In this document: piece by piece, positions 1 through 13,965 of the stretch | Numbering within the stretch: position 1 is the first letter of the stretch | How the letters are laid out: every line of letters starts with the position of its first letter | Assembly (NCBI GenBank): GCA_014155875.1 | Contig: JACEFZ010002068.1 | Location: forward strand, 62,001-126,000 | Source: Cepaea nemoralis | Taxonomy: Eukaryota; Mollusca; Gastropoda; Stylommatophora; Helicidae | Reading direction: 5' to 3' | Length of the DNA stretch: 64,000 nt | Program-made: the position numbers and the translations under genes | Notes under the pieces: model-generated | The model's input: only the letters and a program-made list of their open reading frames with translations | What the model was told of the DNA's origin: nothing | The model's database searches: none

Positions 1-2600
1 AAGATATAAGTTTCATGATTTAAAAAGGAAAGAGATACTTGATGAAGTATATGAGACGGTAGAAATGGAAAAGGTTTCTATTGATATTTTTCATAAATAG
101 GTCTTGAGGAGTAGTTAAGCATTAAGATAACTAATATAGATGTAGGTTCGAGTGAGGCATATATTTTTTTTTCTCTGTGATGGAATTGCTGCTCGATTTT
201 ATGTTTCAACTTCTTGAGTTTTCTTAGATAGATAAGTTAGTCAATGGTACAGCAGGTAGATATACTCTATAATAAATAGACAAGTTTTTATTGGTGCTAG
301 AAATACCGTGGTTAATGGTAATGATTAAGAAGTTGCTACAAATGAAGGGGAAACAATTGATAGTGTCGAACCACAAGTTCTATTGGTAGGTAGTACGCTC
401 ATTGTTAGCTAAAGATTTTTATGGAAAGAACAGATATTGTTTTAAGTTAGGAATTGGTCTGTGATAACAGATATATATATTTGGCAGTGAGTTGGTTTCT
501 CGGTTATAAAAATAGTGGAATGACTTGTATGAATAGATATGTGTTACATTGGTTCGTATAGGAGGCCAATGTTGATGGGTCACTTTACGTAGTTAATTTT
601 AAGTGAATTATATATTTTTTTGAAAACCTTCTCTTTAGCGAGAAGACACTTGTTTTATTGAATCTGAGTTTTTAATGCCTCATATATAATATGATTTTTT
701 TGCTTGATTTGGTCCTGTAAAATGATTGTTATTATTTGATGTTAGAATAGGATTATTGTGTTCTTAGACTTTTGCGTACAAACTATTGGTCCGTAAAAGA
801 GACCAATAGTGTTAGGTAATACTAGAATATTTTCTTCTGATTTGATAAGATGCATGTTATATTATTTTAAAATGTGTTTTTCTTTGAATGAGTTGATATC
901 TTTAATTAATATGAGGGGAAACATAAATTTGTGGGGGAAAAAACTATTTGGGGCGGGGTATGATGTCCTGTTTTGATTTTATTTCGCTTCACTCATAATT
1001 TAAATAAGTTGTTTTGTGTATTAGGTTACCTTGTTAGTATATATGTTACAAATTTAATTAAGTAAGTTTAATTTTCAAATAGTTATGGTGTTGGTTAGAA
1101 TAAAGAAAATACATGGGGCTTTATTTAAGACCCTTCGTTCAGAAAAGAGTTAATAAAACTACTGAGGGCTAATAGGGAGACACATTCTCTTTGTGAATAT
1201 TATGTGGCTGTGATAATCGACATGAAGAGGTTCTTATGAATATGAAGTATTAGAAAGTTAAATAGGAGCTGCATTAAAGTCAACATTATATGAAGATATA
1301 AGGTTGGGTATATGGAGAAAAAAAAAAGAAGAAAAAGGGGGGGGGGAGACTGTGAATGGCAGCATATAAGCTGGGGTATATATAGGTAGACAAGGAAGAG
1401 GATCATGGGATGTGAGGGGGCAAGATAGAGGAGCTGTGAAAAATCAGCGTTAATTAAATTAAAAATGTTCATGGAATATGAACATTGGCTCGTGGTCGAA
1501 GATGGGATAATGGAAATATGGACAAGATTGTGGATGGCAATATAAATGTTGAATATATAAATGTTGAGAAAACTTATATCAACTTGATTTATAGGGAACA
1601 AAGATATATTTCATAAGATGTATTTTTTAAAAAAAATTTTACAAAAAATGTTTTTGTTGGCAAGAGAGGTAAATGTGATTGTGTTGACTATTCATTCCTT
1701 TATGTAAATGTGATTGTGTTGACTATTCATTCCTTTATGCTTTTCACTGGGTGCGCACCCCTTCTTTACTTTTTCTAACTACATTGTTTTCTGTATATTC
1801 TGTGTTGTGAAAGAGTGAGGAATTTCATAAAGTCAAGTGTACGATAACGATTTTACGAGCTGTTCTTATGATATATATATTTTGTACAGGAACCTTGAAG
1901 AGCCAAGAACGAACGAGAAATGTATAGTGGTTTACTATATGGCAGGGGAAAGAGTTACGAATAGATTGTTTTACTTAAAATAAAGTTGGTTTGAGGAAGA
2001 TTAGAGGAGTTATGGGAGGTAAGGAAAGAGAGGGAATAGAATAGGGGGATTGGGAGTAAAGACTTTTTAAAGGAAAAAAGTCTTTCTGAAACATAGGAAG
2101 GTGTAGCAGAATATGTATAATTAGGTGGGCAAAGCTACAGCACGCTTGAGCATCAGGATGGAATGGGAAGAAAGATGCTCAAGTCGTGACGTAGTTGGTT
2201 GTTAGGGGGGAGTAAACATCTGGTACTGGAGGAGAGAGGTCACCATAATGTCGGAAATGAAATAAGATTGTTGTAGTGGTCATCAATGTGAAATAAACCT
2301 CCATTTATATTTAACCAGAGATCTCGTTGGTCCTCTATGAGTCTGCTTTGTTATAATTGGTATTAATGAAAATCCGTGATTGTCTATATTAAATAGAGAG
2401 AGAGGGGGGGGGGGACAATCATTTCATCATTTCTTCTGTGACATTAGTAAGACCGCCTGTATCCAAACTAGGGGACAATCTTTTCATCATTTCTTCTCCT
2501 AACAATTTCTGCTATATATTATCCAGCCTGTACTGCCCCTGAGTTTAAGAAACATAAATCACGCCTGATCTCATCTCTCCCCATCCTGTAACCCCCACCA
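1..2600. other. AT-rich region without recognisable genes
   Basis: The first 2.6 kb is AT-rich with scattered homopolymers (an A-run with G-run near 1320-1350, a G-run near 2404-2413). No open frame shows a recognisable domain. An open frame on the minus strand at 1200-1601 is rich in L, I, H and S and looks like translated AT-rich noise. An imperfect repeat of a GGGGACAATC...TTTCATCATTTCTTCT motif lies near 2411-2440 and 2471-2500. I cannot assign this stretch to any element. Confidence 0.6.
1669..1738. repeat. two-copy 35-bp tandem repeat
   Basis: A 35-bp unit starting GTAAATGTGATTGTG and ending TTCATTCCTTTAT occurs twice in direct succession (1669-1703 and 1704-1738) with no visible mismatch. 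It is probably a recent local duplication. No function is implied. Confidence 0.9.
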
Positions 2601-2696
2601 TGGGTCGAATGGGTATCACGGTTTAAGCATCATAATTTCTATTCCACTCCCACTCTTTATCGTCAGCAACGTGCAAATGAAGACACACAACAATCT

Positions 2697-2790
<94 letters not shown>

Positions 2791-2812
2791 CACACACACA
2801 CACTCACTCACA
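2697..2812. repeat. (TC)n microsatellite followed by (CA)n
   Basis: About 80 bases of uninterrupted TC dinucleotide lead into a shorter CA/CTCA stretch. The open frames here on both strands translate only to Leu-Ser or Arg-Glu repeats and are not genes. Confidence 0.97.
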
Positions 2813-2995
2813 CTAACTCCCTCAATCACTCTACAGTAATGTGCATGTGTTCTTATTATAAATGGTTATATCAAGTTGCATACAAAATGTTAATATGAAC
2901 GATGAGAATACTCAAAACAATATGGAATCAAGTGGAATTCAAAATGGTAGTATGAAAGATGAGAATATACACAACATATAGAATAGCATGTTACA

Positions 2996-3325
2996 ACCCC
3001 TCTCCCTTCTTGCATACACACACACTCAACACATGCGCACCCACACACAAACATATCAGCCCCCCGCCAACCCACCCACACATCCGCCACCCACATCATC
3101 TCTCGCACCCACCAACAAGCGCATCCCCACCCAAGCAGATTCCACATCCACATATACATCACCACCCATCAACCAACCCACACACACTCAGCCACCCACA
3201 CATCTCCCCACACACTCAATTACCCATTCCCCCAACCACGCATCCCTCAACTACAACACCCGTACCCGCACACATATTCCCAACCCGCCCACACACACAA
3301 AACTCACCCACTCACAACAAAATTC
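2996..3325. repeat. C-rich CCCACACA low-complexity tract
   Basis: The plus strand is almost free of G and made of CACAC, CCCACC and CCAACC words. It is compositionally the complement of the TGTGGGTGGGG tract at 5.9-8.0 kb, so similar C-rich/G-rich DNA flanks the LINE remnants between them in opposite orientation. Thr/Pro/His-rich open frames here are composition artefacts. Confidence 0.9.
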
Positions 3326-4495
3326 AGTAATTTTTTTTCAAACTGACATAGACCAGTTGAAGGCTTCAATACCTAATTCTACTTGCAACTTATCTTTACT
3401 GTCATCGTTTTGCGAGAATAGATGCTCCCGCGATATTTTTTCCCACATACCGCTAATGACAATCACTGAAGTATTCACTTACCTCAGTAACCTAAAAGAC
3501 ACAACCTCATCTGGGTTAGATGGAATCAGCAACCGGATTCTCCGTTGTGCTGCGCCAGTGATCTGTATATCACTAACCTATGTATATAATCAGTGTCTCA
3601 CCAAAGGCCACTTTCCATCAGCTCTCAAAATCGCTAAAGTGTACCCTCTTCTTAAATCTGGTTCATTGGACAATGGTCTCCCGAACAATTACAGACCCAT
3701 TTCCTTACTATCATCACTATCTAAGCCACTAGAAAAACACATCCATAAAGTAACATTACAGTATTTAGTTCGCAACAAGCTTATTGTTGACAGCCAATCA
3801 GGATTTCGACCAAAATATTCTTGCCATACGGCCCTAACAAATATGATAGAAAATTGGCACCAGAATATAAACAACAATTCTATGTGGAACTGTGTTTATT
3901 GATTTCAAGAAAGCATTTAATATGATAGACCATGATATTTTAATTAAAAAACTTGAGACAATGAAAATTGGCCCTAATGTAGTCACTCTAATATCATCTT
4001 TTCTATCAAACAGAAAGCAAGTAGTATCACAGAATAAATCTCTGTCTCAAACCACTATCTTCAATATTTGAGTACCGCAAGGCTCTATTCTTTGCTCTCT
4101 ATTATGTGCCATATATATTAACGATCTACCTTTGCATCTTTCGTCGTCCTGCGATCTATTTTCAGACTACTGTACATTGTACACAAACGCTGAAAACTGT
4201 ATTTTACTGGAGTCGTCTTTACAACAAGAATTAAATAATGTAGTTAGGTGGAACTATTCAAACCGTAGGCAAATTAACATCACTAAAACAAAATCAATGT
4301 TATTAACAACCAGACAAAGACTTCAAACTCTAAGCTCACACACATCACTTCAACTCCACATCGATAACATGCCAGTAGAAAGTGTAATTGAGCACAAAAC
4401 ATTAGGCCTAATCATTGAGAGAAACCTAACCTTTAATTCCCACGTTCAAGCGCTCATTAAACAAACAGCGAAAAAAGTCTACCAACTCGCCAAGA
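3318..4495 (+). pseudogene. degenerate non-LTR RT fragment (CR1/L2/Jockey-like)
   Basis: Conceptual translation in several frames gives the order expected of a LINE reverse transcriptase: a TSSGLDGISNRIL linker, NYRPISLLSSLSKPLEK, QSGFRPKYSCHTAL, FIDFKKAFNMIDHDIL, VPQGSILCSLL and IYINDLPLHL. Later it gives the post-catalytic region (NITKTKSMLLTTRQR, HKTLGLIIERNLTFNSHV). The frame shifts near 3899 and a stop precedes VPQGS. Where the catalytic Y/F-A-D-D should stand the sequence reads FSDYCTLYTN, so the active site is lost. The endonuclease half is absent and the 5' side is the C-rich tract. The 3' side is cut by an antisense LINE A fragment at about 4495. Exact clade is uncertain. Confidence 0.85.
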
Positions 4496-5511
4496 TTATA
4501 TCACATTGTGGTATTTCCTTCTTCCGAGTGACGACCATAATCTGTGTCTTCTTAATATTCAGTTCTAACCCTAGTTGTTCACTGTGTGCAGCAACCGCAT
4601 CTACTAAATTTTGCAGGTCCTGTATCATCTGCATATCTAATGTTATAGACGTATCGTCCGCCAATGTTGATTCCTTCCATATCTTCTATATTTCTGAAAA
4701 TATTTTCCCTGTACAGGGAAAAAAGATCTGAAGACATTACACATTCCTGTCTCACACCTCTTTCAATAGGCTGATATTGACCTACATAGTTATCACTTAT
4801 GATGGCAGCTTCTTGTTTCCAATATAAGTTTTGTTTAAGGTCTTTTCCATCAATTTTTAGATCTTTAAGCATTCTTATCATGTCGACATGTCTCACTTTA
4901 TCGAAAACCTTTGTGTAGTCAATAAAGCAAAGATATAGATCTTTGTTTACTTCTATAGAATGTTCAATTACTGTTCTCAGTGGGGAGAATTTTGTGTGAT
5001 ATTCACTGGCACAGGAACGGAGCATAATGGGGATGACCCGTTACCGTGATATTGGAACCTCGACTAACTAACTAATTTCAGTATGTACACAGCATTTACT
5101 GTGCTCTTGGCTCCTACAAACCCACATTGTTCTTCTCCTATTTCGGGTTGCATTTTCTTCCTAACTCTTTGCATGATAATTATCAGCAGAATCTTCGTGA
5201 TGTGGCTAATTATACTAATTGTTCGATGATGATCGCATTCCAAGGCTCCTGATTTCTTCGGGGTTGCAATAAATATAGAATTACATAATTCAGGACGTAT
5301 ATCTCCAGTATCGTATATTGCGTTTAGCAGTCTGGTGACTTGGTCTATTCCATATTCTTCAAAGGCATTGATCATTTCTATTGTGATGTTAACTGCACCC
5401 GGGGTCTTTCCAGTTTTAATATGGTTAAGAGCATTCTGAACTTCCGTCTTCAAAATTGATGGTCCTTCATTATTATCGGATGTTCGTGCACCATGAATGA
5501 TGAGGACCATT
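4493..5511 (-). pseudogene. LINE A fragment, RT region, antisense and broken
   Basis: Read on the minus strand from 5511 downward, this matches the RT of the LINE A copies at 19.6-20.4 and 24.7-27.6 kb. It has EGPSILKTEVQNALNHIKTGK, TPKKSGALECDHHRTISI, EEQCGF, LCFIDYTKVFDKVRHVDM, RGVRQECVMSSDLFSLY and RYADDT. A segment of about 95 bp near 4988-5083 interrupts the RT between the NAVYIL and RTVIEHS blocks. A deletion just after YADDT shifts the frame. Both ends are internal to the family sequence, so this is not a simple 5'-truncated insertion and was probably produced by rearrangement. Confidence 0.88.
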
Positions 5512-5584
5512 CATTCATTGCATCTTTTGATTTGATGAAGAACGAATGACTTGCGCTTTAGTTTGGATTATAGTGAGGTAGTGG

Positions 5585-5890
5585 TTGCGCAACTCCATCG
5601 ACCACACTCTCTCACCTGCGTCCATCTGGTTCCAGTGGCGAGCATGGCAAGACGACTGGAGATGGACACAGGTGCAGTGGACGTTATCCTGCCCAGGCCG
5701 TATCATATGATCATATATACAGACCAAAGGGAAGCAGAGGAAGAGGCCGACCACGTAAACGATGGACGCAGGGGATAACAGAGTCCATGGGAATATCGAC
5801 AATAAAACCTATAAGCGGGCACTCTCCCGTTGTTTATACTTCACCTCGACACCGCAAGGTACAAGAGGATCATGATGAGATGAGATGAGA
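5585..5890 (+). mobile_element. 3' end of LINE B
   Basis: From about 5700 the plus strand reads RPKGSRGRGRPRKRWTQGI and then a 3' untranslated part (GCGGGCACTCTCCCGTT, CACCGCAAGGTACAAGAGGA) that recurs at 23.32-23.50 kb on plus and at 27.8-28.0 kb on minus. It ends in GATGAGATGAGATGAGA, a short tandem tail typical of RTE/CR1-style elements. The segment 5585-5700 shows weak LINE-like coding on the minus strand and I cannot place it. Confidence 0.78.
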
Positions 5891-5939
5891 TTATATTGTT
5901 CTTCTCTTTTATCATCATAAAGGTAATTCAGTGATTATG

Positions 5940-8060
<2,121 letters not shown>

Positions 8061-8250
8061 ATGGTAATATTCATTGTTTATGTTTACAACATTTATTTGA
8101 CAATGTTGTGTTTTTTTCTTTCTTTGTGAATGTATCGTTCACTATTGGTGAACGAAAGATGAGTGATTTGAAGTATCGAATGTAAGACTGGCCTGTGTGT
8201 CCAATATGTGACCCTTTGAAAATAAAGTTTGTTGGTTCGTTCGTTCGATT

Positions 8251-8451
8251 TGCTCCTACATTGTTCTAACAGCCTGCTTCCTCCGTTCTGTTCTTACATT
8301 GTTCTAACAACCTGCATCCTCGGTTCTCCTCTTACTTTGTTCTTTCAGCCTGCAACTTCAGTTCTACTCTGACATTGTTCTAAGAGCCTGCATCCTCCGT
8401 TCTGCTCCTACATTGTTCTGATATCCTCCATCCTCAGTTCTGCTCCTACGT
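8251..8451. repeat. 38-bp minisatellite, five copies
   Basis: Five consecutive 38-bp units begin at 8251, 8289, 8327, 8365 and 8403, each shaped TGCTCCTACATTGTTCTAAC...CCTCCGTTC with scattered substitutions. A partial sixth unit follows at 8441-8451. A GTTCGTTCGTTCG run precedes it and a GT microsatellite follows. Confidence 0.93.
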
Positions 8452-8471
8452 TCAGAGTCCAACTCTCACAC

Positions 8472-8596
<125 letters not shown>

Positions 8597-8724
8597 ATTT
8601 GTGAAACTGTTCACGACATGTTCCATTTGCTTCCATAAAAATAACAGAAGACCTAGAATTAACTGCACATTTATAGCTCGTATTGTGTTCTAGACAACGC
8701 CTCATGAGTTAAAGGTGTAGGCGG

Positions 8725-9412
8725 GCTACGGAAATAAACGCTAAATATAGAAACGGGATTCTTACTAGCTCAATAAAAGTACATGCTATCGGAGGGCAAC
8801 ATCGAAAGCGGACAAGTAATCTAAGAAGTCAAAACAGTTTCCAACGCCTGTTTCTTTGACAATTTTCTGCTAGACAACATTTTAGTCCTACTGATCAAAT
8901 AATAAAACAGCTTAATAAATTATGGAGTTGGGCAAACAGAAATACAAATATTAGATGTTTAAGAGCTTGCTTCTTTCCCATTGCAACATACGCCTGTGAG
9001 ACCTGGACACTTACTAAATAAGCTGAACAGCGCATAAATGTCTTTGAATATAAATGTTATAGACCAGTTCTAAGAATATGTTGGGTAAAGAAAAGAACAA
9101 ATGCATCCATACTTCAAGAGCTGAATGAATATTGAAGAAAGTTGGCTATTAAAGACGATAAAACAAAGAAAATTGAAATATTTTGGTCACTTGAAACGTC
9201 ACGAAAGTTTGGAGAGAACAATAATGGAGGGTTATATGCCTGGGAAGAGAGGAAGAGGAAGGCTAAAGAGAAGATGGGTGCAGGATGTGGCGGATGATCT
9301 CCAGATGGATGTATCGGACGCGGGACATCTTGCTTATGATCGAGAGGTTTTCCGGAATGTTGTTATGAGAGTGAGGTTCTGCTAAGGACATGCTACTGAA
9401 TGAATGAATGAC
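8725..9412 (+). pseudogene. LINE 3' end, RT C-terminus, broken
   Basis: Several frames give the post-RT region of an RTE-like LINE: LRACFFPIATYACETWTL near 8960-9010, then the block 9125-9385 with KLKYFGHLKRHESLERTIM, GKRGRGRLKRRWVQDV and a C-terminal RVRFC. It ends with GAATGAATGAATG, probably the short tandem tail of this family. The 5' RT core is missing or unreadable. Stops interrupt the segment at several points. Confidence 0.82.
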
Positions 9413-10016
9413 CAATGTAGGGGTATTGACATGATAAAATTAAGCAAATCTTTACATTTATAACAGCCACAAATCGGATCATCTGTCTGTTAACTTCGTG
9501 AATCATATGTTGGTATTATGTAATTCTATGATGGCTTTTCGACACGTCTCACAGTGCGACAACTTCGAGAATTCCTAGTGGATACGGAAATAGGCGTGAA
9601 GCGAGCTGTACTAAACGCCATTGACAAGATCGTCTGGAGAACTATGAGTGATTTCTAAACCCAAAGGCAGACGACGAGGACACAGAAAATCGGTAACCAC
9701 ATCAATGTCTCCACAAAATCTGTACACTGATGTTGTCAAATATTTTGCCTTGTGACTCATTTTCTAACAGACAACTCGTGACTTGGGCAATTACTGAAGC
9801 AAACACGACTAGGGTATTGGTTTATCTGGTACCAGGGCGCTCCACAAAGCTTTCTTGCGTCAAGCACGTTTCCGAAGAAAAATGAAAAATGTAGAAAATA
9901 AAAATTTAAAAACAATTCTTACTGGAAATTACACTCGGGATATGAGAAGCTGACATTTATTGAAGTTAATCCTTTACAACGCGTCGCAGTGAACCCCAGC
10001 ATTTTGTGGTATAATT

Positions 10017-10017
<1 letters not shown>
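9413..10017. other. unassigned sequence
   Basis: No open frame with domain character and no tandem structure was seen. It separates two LINE 3' ends. Confidence 0.5.
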
Positions 10018-10054
<37 letters not shown>

Positions 10055-10136
10055 TAGGAACCGACATCACAGCATTCGGGACATTCCCATAAGCGCTCCG
10101 TCCATATCCTCAACAGCCAGCGAAGAGTTCCAACAC
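10018..10136 (-). mobile_element. LINE 3' terminus with (TCAA)n tail
   Basis: On the minus strand the sequence reads LLRIWTERLWECPECCDVGS then a stop, followed by about nine tetranucleotide repeats (GATT on plus, 10018-10055). The same coding end (LLNEGTEHVWECP) closes the RNase-H LINE fragment at 46551-47115, where the tail is a degenerate TTAAC/TCAAC run. This is a severely 5'-truncated copy of that family. Confidence 0.78.
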
Positions 10137-10284
10137 TTTATTATTATAGTAAATTATGATTTACTAGGCAATTTTACCTTCTATAGTTTGCCATAGTTTT
10201 CTGAGCACCCGACATTTACACTATTGTTAAAAATCAACGCAAGGCAGTCGTCTTCCATATTACCTGCAGCTGATTTCGAGCCCT

Positions 10285-10540
10285 GTATGAGAGATTGTGC
10301 AACGCGTTAACTACTCCTTAGCCATAGAGGCCGGCTATTTATTACATTATATAACATGTGGTGCATACTTGTCATGCAGCCCACCTTGCGTTAGATTGTT
10401 TATACAATTGTATGGGTGCCTGTCGTTCAGTAAATACTGGCAAACTACTGAACGTAAACTTGCCAAGAGATCACAAACAGCCCAAAAAATGCCAGGTTGA
10501 CTGCGACGTCCTGCAAAGGATATGCAACTAACTATTTTTT
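10285..10540 (+). mobile_element. tRNA-derived SINE copy, divergent
   Basis: The 3' half carries the family core GGCAAACTACTGAACGTAA, CTTGCCAAGAGATCA, the AACAGCCCAAAAAATGCC stretch and the end GGATATGCAACTAACT. The same series closes copies near 29.5, 42.05, 42.87, 44.7 and 47.3 kb. The 5' half (10290-10330, CTCCTTAGCCATAGAGGCCGG) is a weak, possibly tRNA-like head. Open frames across it are accidental. Confidence 0.72.
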
Positions 10541-10827
10541 AACATGGCATACCTTTCCTACGAAACCAAACACAAAGGTGTGGAATGTGTGCGTCTATAA
10601 AAGAAATAGGGCATGTAGGGAACACGACCCAGTCAGCATGATGTGGGTATTACTTTATTCACCAGAAGTGGCTGTGGTCACTATATTTTACCAGCAAGGT
10701 TCTTAGCTACAACCAGCTTCATATCATTAGTGCTATAAGTTTCCAAACTGTCTGATAATTGCATGAGAGGAAACAGATGAGATGGAAGTCACATTGAAAA
10801 TGTCACCACATTATGTCATGAGATAGG

Positions 10828-10836
10828 CCCCCCCCC

Positions 10837-10869
<33 letters not shown>

Positions 10870-10962
10870 ACATACACACGCGCGCACGCACGCACGCAAG
10901 CATGTAGGCGCACAGACACGACCACACACATACACACACAGAGGTAGAGAGGGAGAGGGACA
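10828..10962. repeat. C-run, (CA)n and purine-rich microsatellite block
   Basis: A run of nine C leads into CA repeats, then alternating GC/AC (CACACGCGCGCACGCACGC) and an AGAGAGGGAGAGGG tract. The alternating purine-pyrimidine segment is compositionally Z-DNA-prone. Confidence 0.92.
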
Positions 10963-11344
10963 GAGGGGGAGAGAAAGAATCCTTCGTACCATAGAAAAAC
11001 AAATGAAACTGTTTGAGTATAGGTCAATTAATTTTCTGAAGAAAAATGACACGTTTTCGTTAACAAAGAGTAACTAGATTACGCCGGTTGCTACAGTAAC
11101 CTTCCAGGTTGCAATTTCATGTATTGAATTTCAGAGCAAATCTGCAACATGAGATAACCGATGAAAAACCATTGCTAACACAATTTGATTCACTTGAGAA
11201 GTATGTTGATTCATTTGAGCAATAAATACACATGACATGTCTCACTGGTCACAGTATCTAATATATGTAAACGACGACTGTGAAAAGTCAGATTGTTTGT
11301 TGATGGATTTTGCTAAAGCTTGAGTGCAAGGGAAGTGAACATCA

Positions 11345-11600
11345 AGTTAACGTGCTATGTTGTATCAACGAAGAATACGCTGCATTGTCGGTGTCACATA
11401 TGGCAGATCTCTCGTCCAAAAATGGCCAGTAGCTGAAACAGTGAGTTGGTCTGACATTTAAGTTTACACGTTAGCACAAGTGGTGGTGTAAGGCTTAAAA
11501 CGATAGCAATCTGCACATATTAATAATAACTGTTATTCTATTCGTTACATGTTTATTATGAGGTGCATCCACCCTCCTATGTATCGATGTCATTACAGGT
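11345..11600. repeat. dispersed repeat X, uninterrupted copy
   Basis: This segment runs AACGTGCTATGTTGTATCAA, ATCTCTCGTCCAAAAATGG, GAGTTGGTCTGACATTTAAG, AGCAATCTGCA, TTATGAGGTGCATCCACCC. The same words in the same order occur at 13250-13421 and 17620-17705, where a 4.2-kb LINE separates them. It is therefore a natural empty-site paralogue for that insertion. What element X is remains unknown, and I see no coding sequence. Confidence 0.9.
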
Positions 11601-12074
11601 AAAGTAAATGTTTTCTTCAAGCCAAGTTTCAATACTTAAAATCATGGTATCGTCCAGCTGATACTACGGAATGAACTGATTAAAGGTTGAAATAAATTAC
11701 CACAACCTACAAACATAATACAGTACACAGATGCACGCCAACAGGATAAAGGAAGGTGCATATAAACAAACATGATGTGTAGGAAAGAAAGAGACAACAT
11801 ACAAGTTAAGGGAATCGAAAAGCAACACGTCTCTATCAAGAAGTTAGAAGTCGAATAACATCAAAACACTAACCATAGTACCGAAATCAGATAGGAAGCC
11901 ATTACATGGCATATCTAATATTATGAAAGAGATACTAAATAAATTTGAAAGGAGGAATGTATGATATAATTAATGTAAATTGTATAAGAATATATTTTTG
12001 TTTGTTATGAAATACTGTAGTATACACATGTTAAATTTGATGTACACATTGACGTTAATGTACACAGTCACACT

Positions 12075-12077
<3 letters not shown>
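11601..12077. other. unassigned AT-rich sequence
   Basis: No recognisable gene or repeat family was seen between repeat X and the TG microsatellite. Confidence 0.5.

Positions 12078-12169
<92 letters not shown>
12076..12169. repeat. (TG)n microsatellite
   Basis: About 46 uninterrupted TG dinucleotides. A degenerate 18-19 bp repeat (CACATTGGTGAAGACAAT-like, three copies) follows at 12181-12237. A two-copy 23-bp repeat (AGAAGAATATCATATCTAACAA) lies at about 12289-12336. Confidence 0.97.
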
Positions 12170-12172
<3 letters not shown>

Positions 12173-12339
12173 CTATACAGTCACATTGGTGAAGACAATC
12201 ACATTGGTGAGGACATTCACATTAGTGAAGACACTGATTGAAAAATTTAGATAGAAAGAACCATATGGAAACAAGATGAAATAGGATAGAAGAATATCAT
12301 ATCTAACAAAGAGAAGAATATCATATCTAACAAGGATAA

Positions 12340-13249
12340 GATACATAAAGCTTACAAGTTGATAATACAGAAGTTCTACCACTGATTGCTCACACTGCAC
12401 ACCCCACAAATAAAAAAAAGACAATGATGCAAAAGTCAAACGGTAACAGACACTGACATAACTTTAAACACAACAGAGAGAAAAGTTCATGGATTAAAGA
12501 AAAATATTCCACAAGACCAAGCAACATTCATAGTAGAGAGGGCAATGATACCTCTTAAAGACATACGTACCTTCATCCAGAGCGTAATGTCTTGCGAAGA
12601 AATGGAGATGCTCATGCTTAAGCATGAATGAGGAACGGGCTGAGGACATCCAGGGGACGTTTTGAAACTCAGTGCCAGGTTACTTGTAAGTGCATGTCCG
12701 ACATATATGTTTGTTTGTTTGTTTTGGTGAGGTGTTCACTTGTATATCATTTCATCCTATTATGACAATGTAATATATGTAATCAAATGGAATTATGATA
12801 TCTAGACCGTAAAGTATCAATGTTGCTACATATCAAATGTGAACAGACCGTACAGACTAGCAAAATGGTTACACCATTTTGAACCTGGGGGGGGGGGCAC
12901 ACTGCCATGTAGCTATGAGCAGGCATACAGTATCAGTACTATATACTAATAGAAGGTATACGGTACAGCTAACGATCAACAAGAGTAGAGTTAAAAACAG
13001 TATATCACCCTAAAACTTGTTGAGTGATAGTGATGTTATCACGAGAGAAGGGAGATACTCAAGACTCCATGAATTTGGAGAGGACGGAAGTGAGATCGCG
13101 GCTAAGAAGCGTGAACCGTCAGTCAGGTTGCAGCTACGGTGTGGGCTGGTTGTAAAAAAAAACGTACCCGGCGTTTTTGAACATCACGCAGATCATTGAA
13201 GGCTGTCAGTTACAACTATTAACATTCCTATCGACAGAATAGAGTTTCC
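12340..13249. other. unassigned sequence
   Basis: Apart from a GTTTGTTTGTTTG run near 12710 and a G-run at about 12889-12897, nothing recognisable was seen. A small open frame at 13017-13199 has no domain character. Confidence 0.5.
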
Positions 13250-13421
13250 AGTCAACGTGCTATGTTGTATCAACGAAGAATAAGCTGCGTTGTCGGTGTC
13301 AAAAGCGGCAGATCTCTCGTCCAAAAATGGCCAGTAGGCGAAACAGTGAGTTGGTCTGACATTTAAGTTTACACGTTACCACAAGTGGTGGTGTAGGGCT
13401 CAAAAAGATAGCAATCTGCAG
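13250..13421. repeat. dispersed repeat X, left part of interrupted copy
   Basis: Matches 11345-11515 word for word over most of its length, ending at AGCAATCTGCAG (13410-13421). That terminal 12-mer recurs with one mismatch as AGCTATCTGCAG at 17609-17620 on the far side of LINE F. It marks the probable target-site duplication. Confidence 0.88.
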
Positions 13422-13965
13422 GTTTAAAATGTTGCTGTATGTAGCCGGAGCGAAGTGTTGGGGTGAGCGCCCAACATTGCTTAACTACCCAAATGGCTCG
13501 TGAATACATAACCTCTGCAGCAAAAGTCCAACTCCTGGCCTTCACGTGGCGGACATGTTTTTACTAACAGGAGAAGGGGCGACGGCGAGTTTCTGGCGCC
13601 GAAAACTAACCAGTATGCTCTAGATGTGTATGTACGTACATGCATGCGCAGACATGCGTGTGCGTGCGTATACATCTAAACTCGAGTGAGACTCGAGCTC
13701 TGGCAAAGGAAAGGTGCTGAAGACGGAGGCAACCAGCCAGGAGGCGCACCACAGAAATCAGGATGCCACGCAATTACGCGAAACGGAATATGTCGACTAC
13801 TGCTAAATGTTATGGTGCTCGCCCTGCTTTGGACCCCACAGGCAGATGCAGTGTCGGGCCCTATGTCTCTAAAGGGTCCAACCACAACTACTGGAGGTCC
13901 TTCTCAGATGTCCTGTGGAGCCAGGGGTCATGAGAATAGAACGGCTGGCCATACTAAACAAAGAT

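Noticed and set aside
1200..1601. 133-codon open frame on minus in AT-rich DNA
   Set aside because: Hydrophobic/His/Ser composition without domain, in low-complexity AT-rich sequence; no supporting context.
2616..3330. Open frames of Arg-Glu, Leu-Ser and Thr-Pro-His repeats
   Set aside because: Direct products of (TC)n and C-rich CACA repeats.
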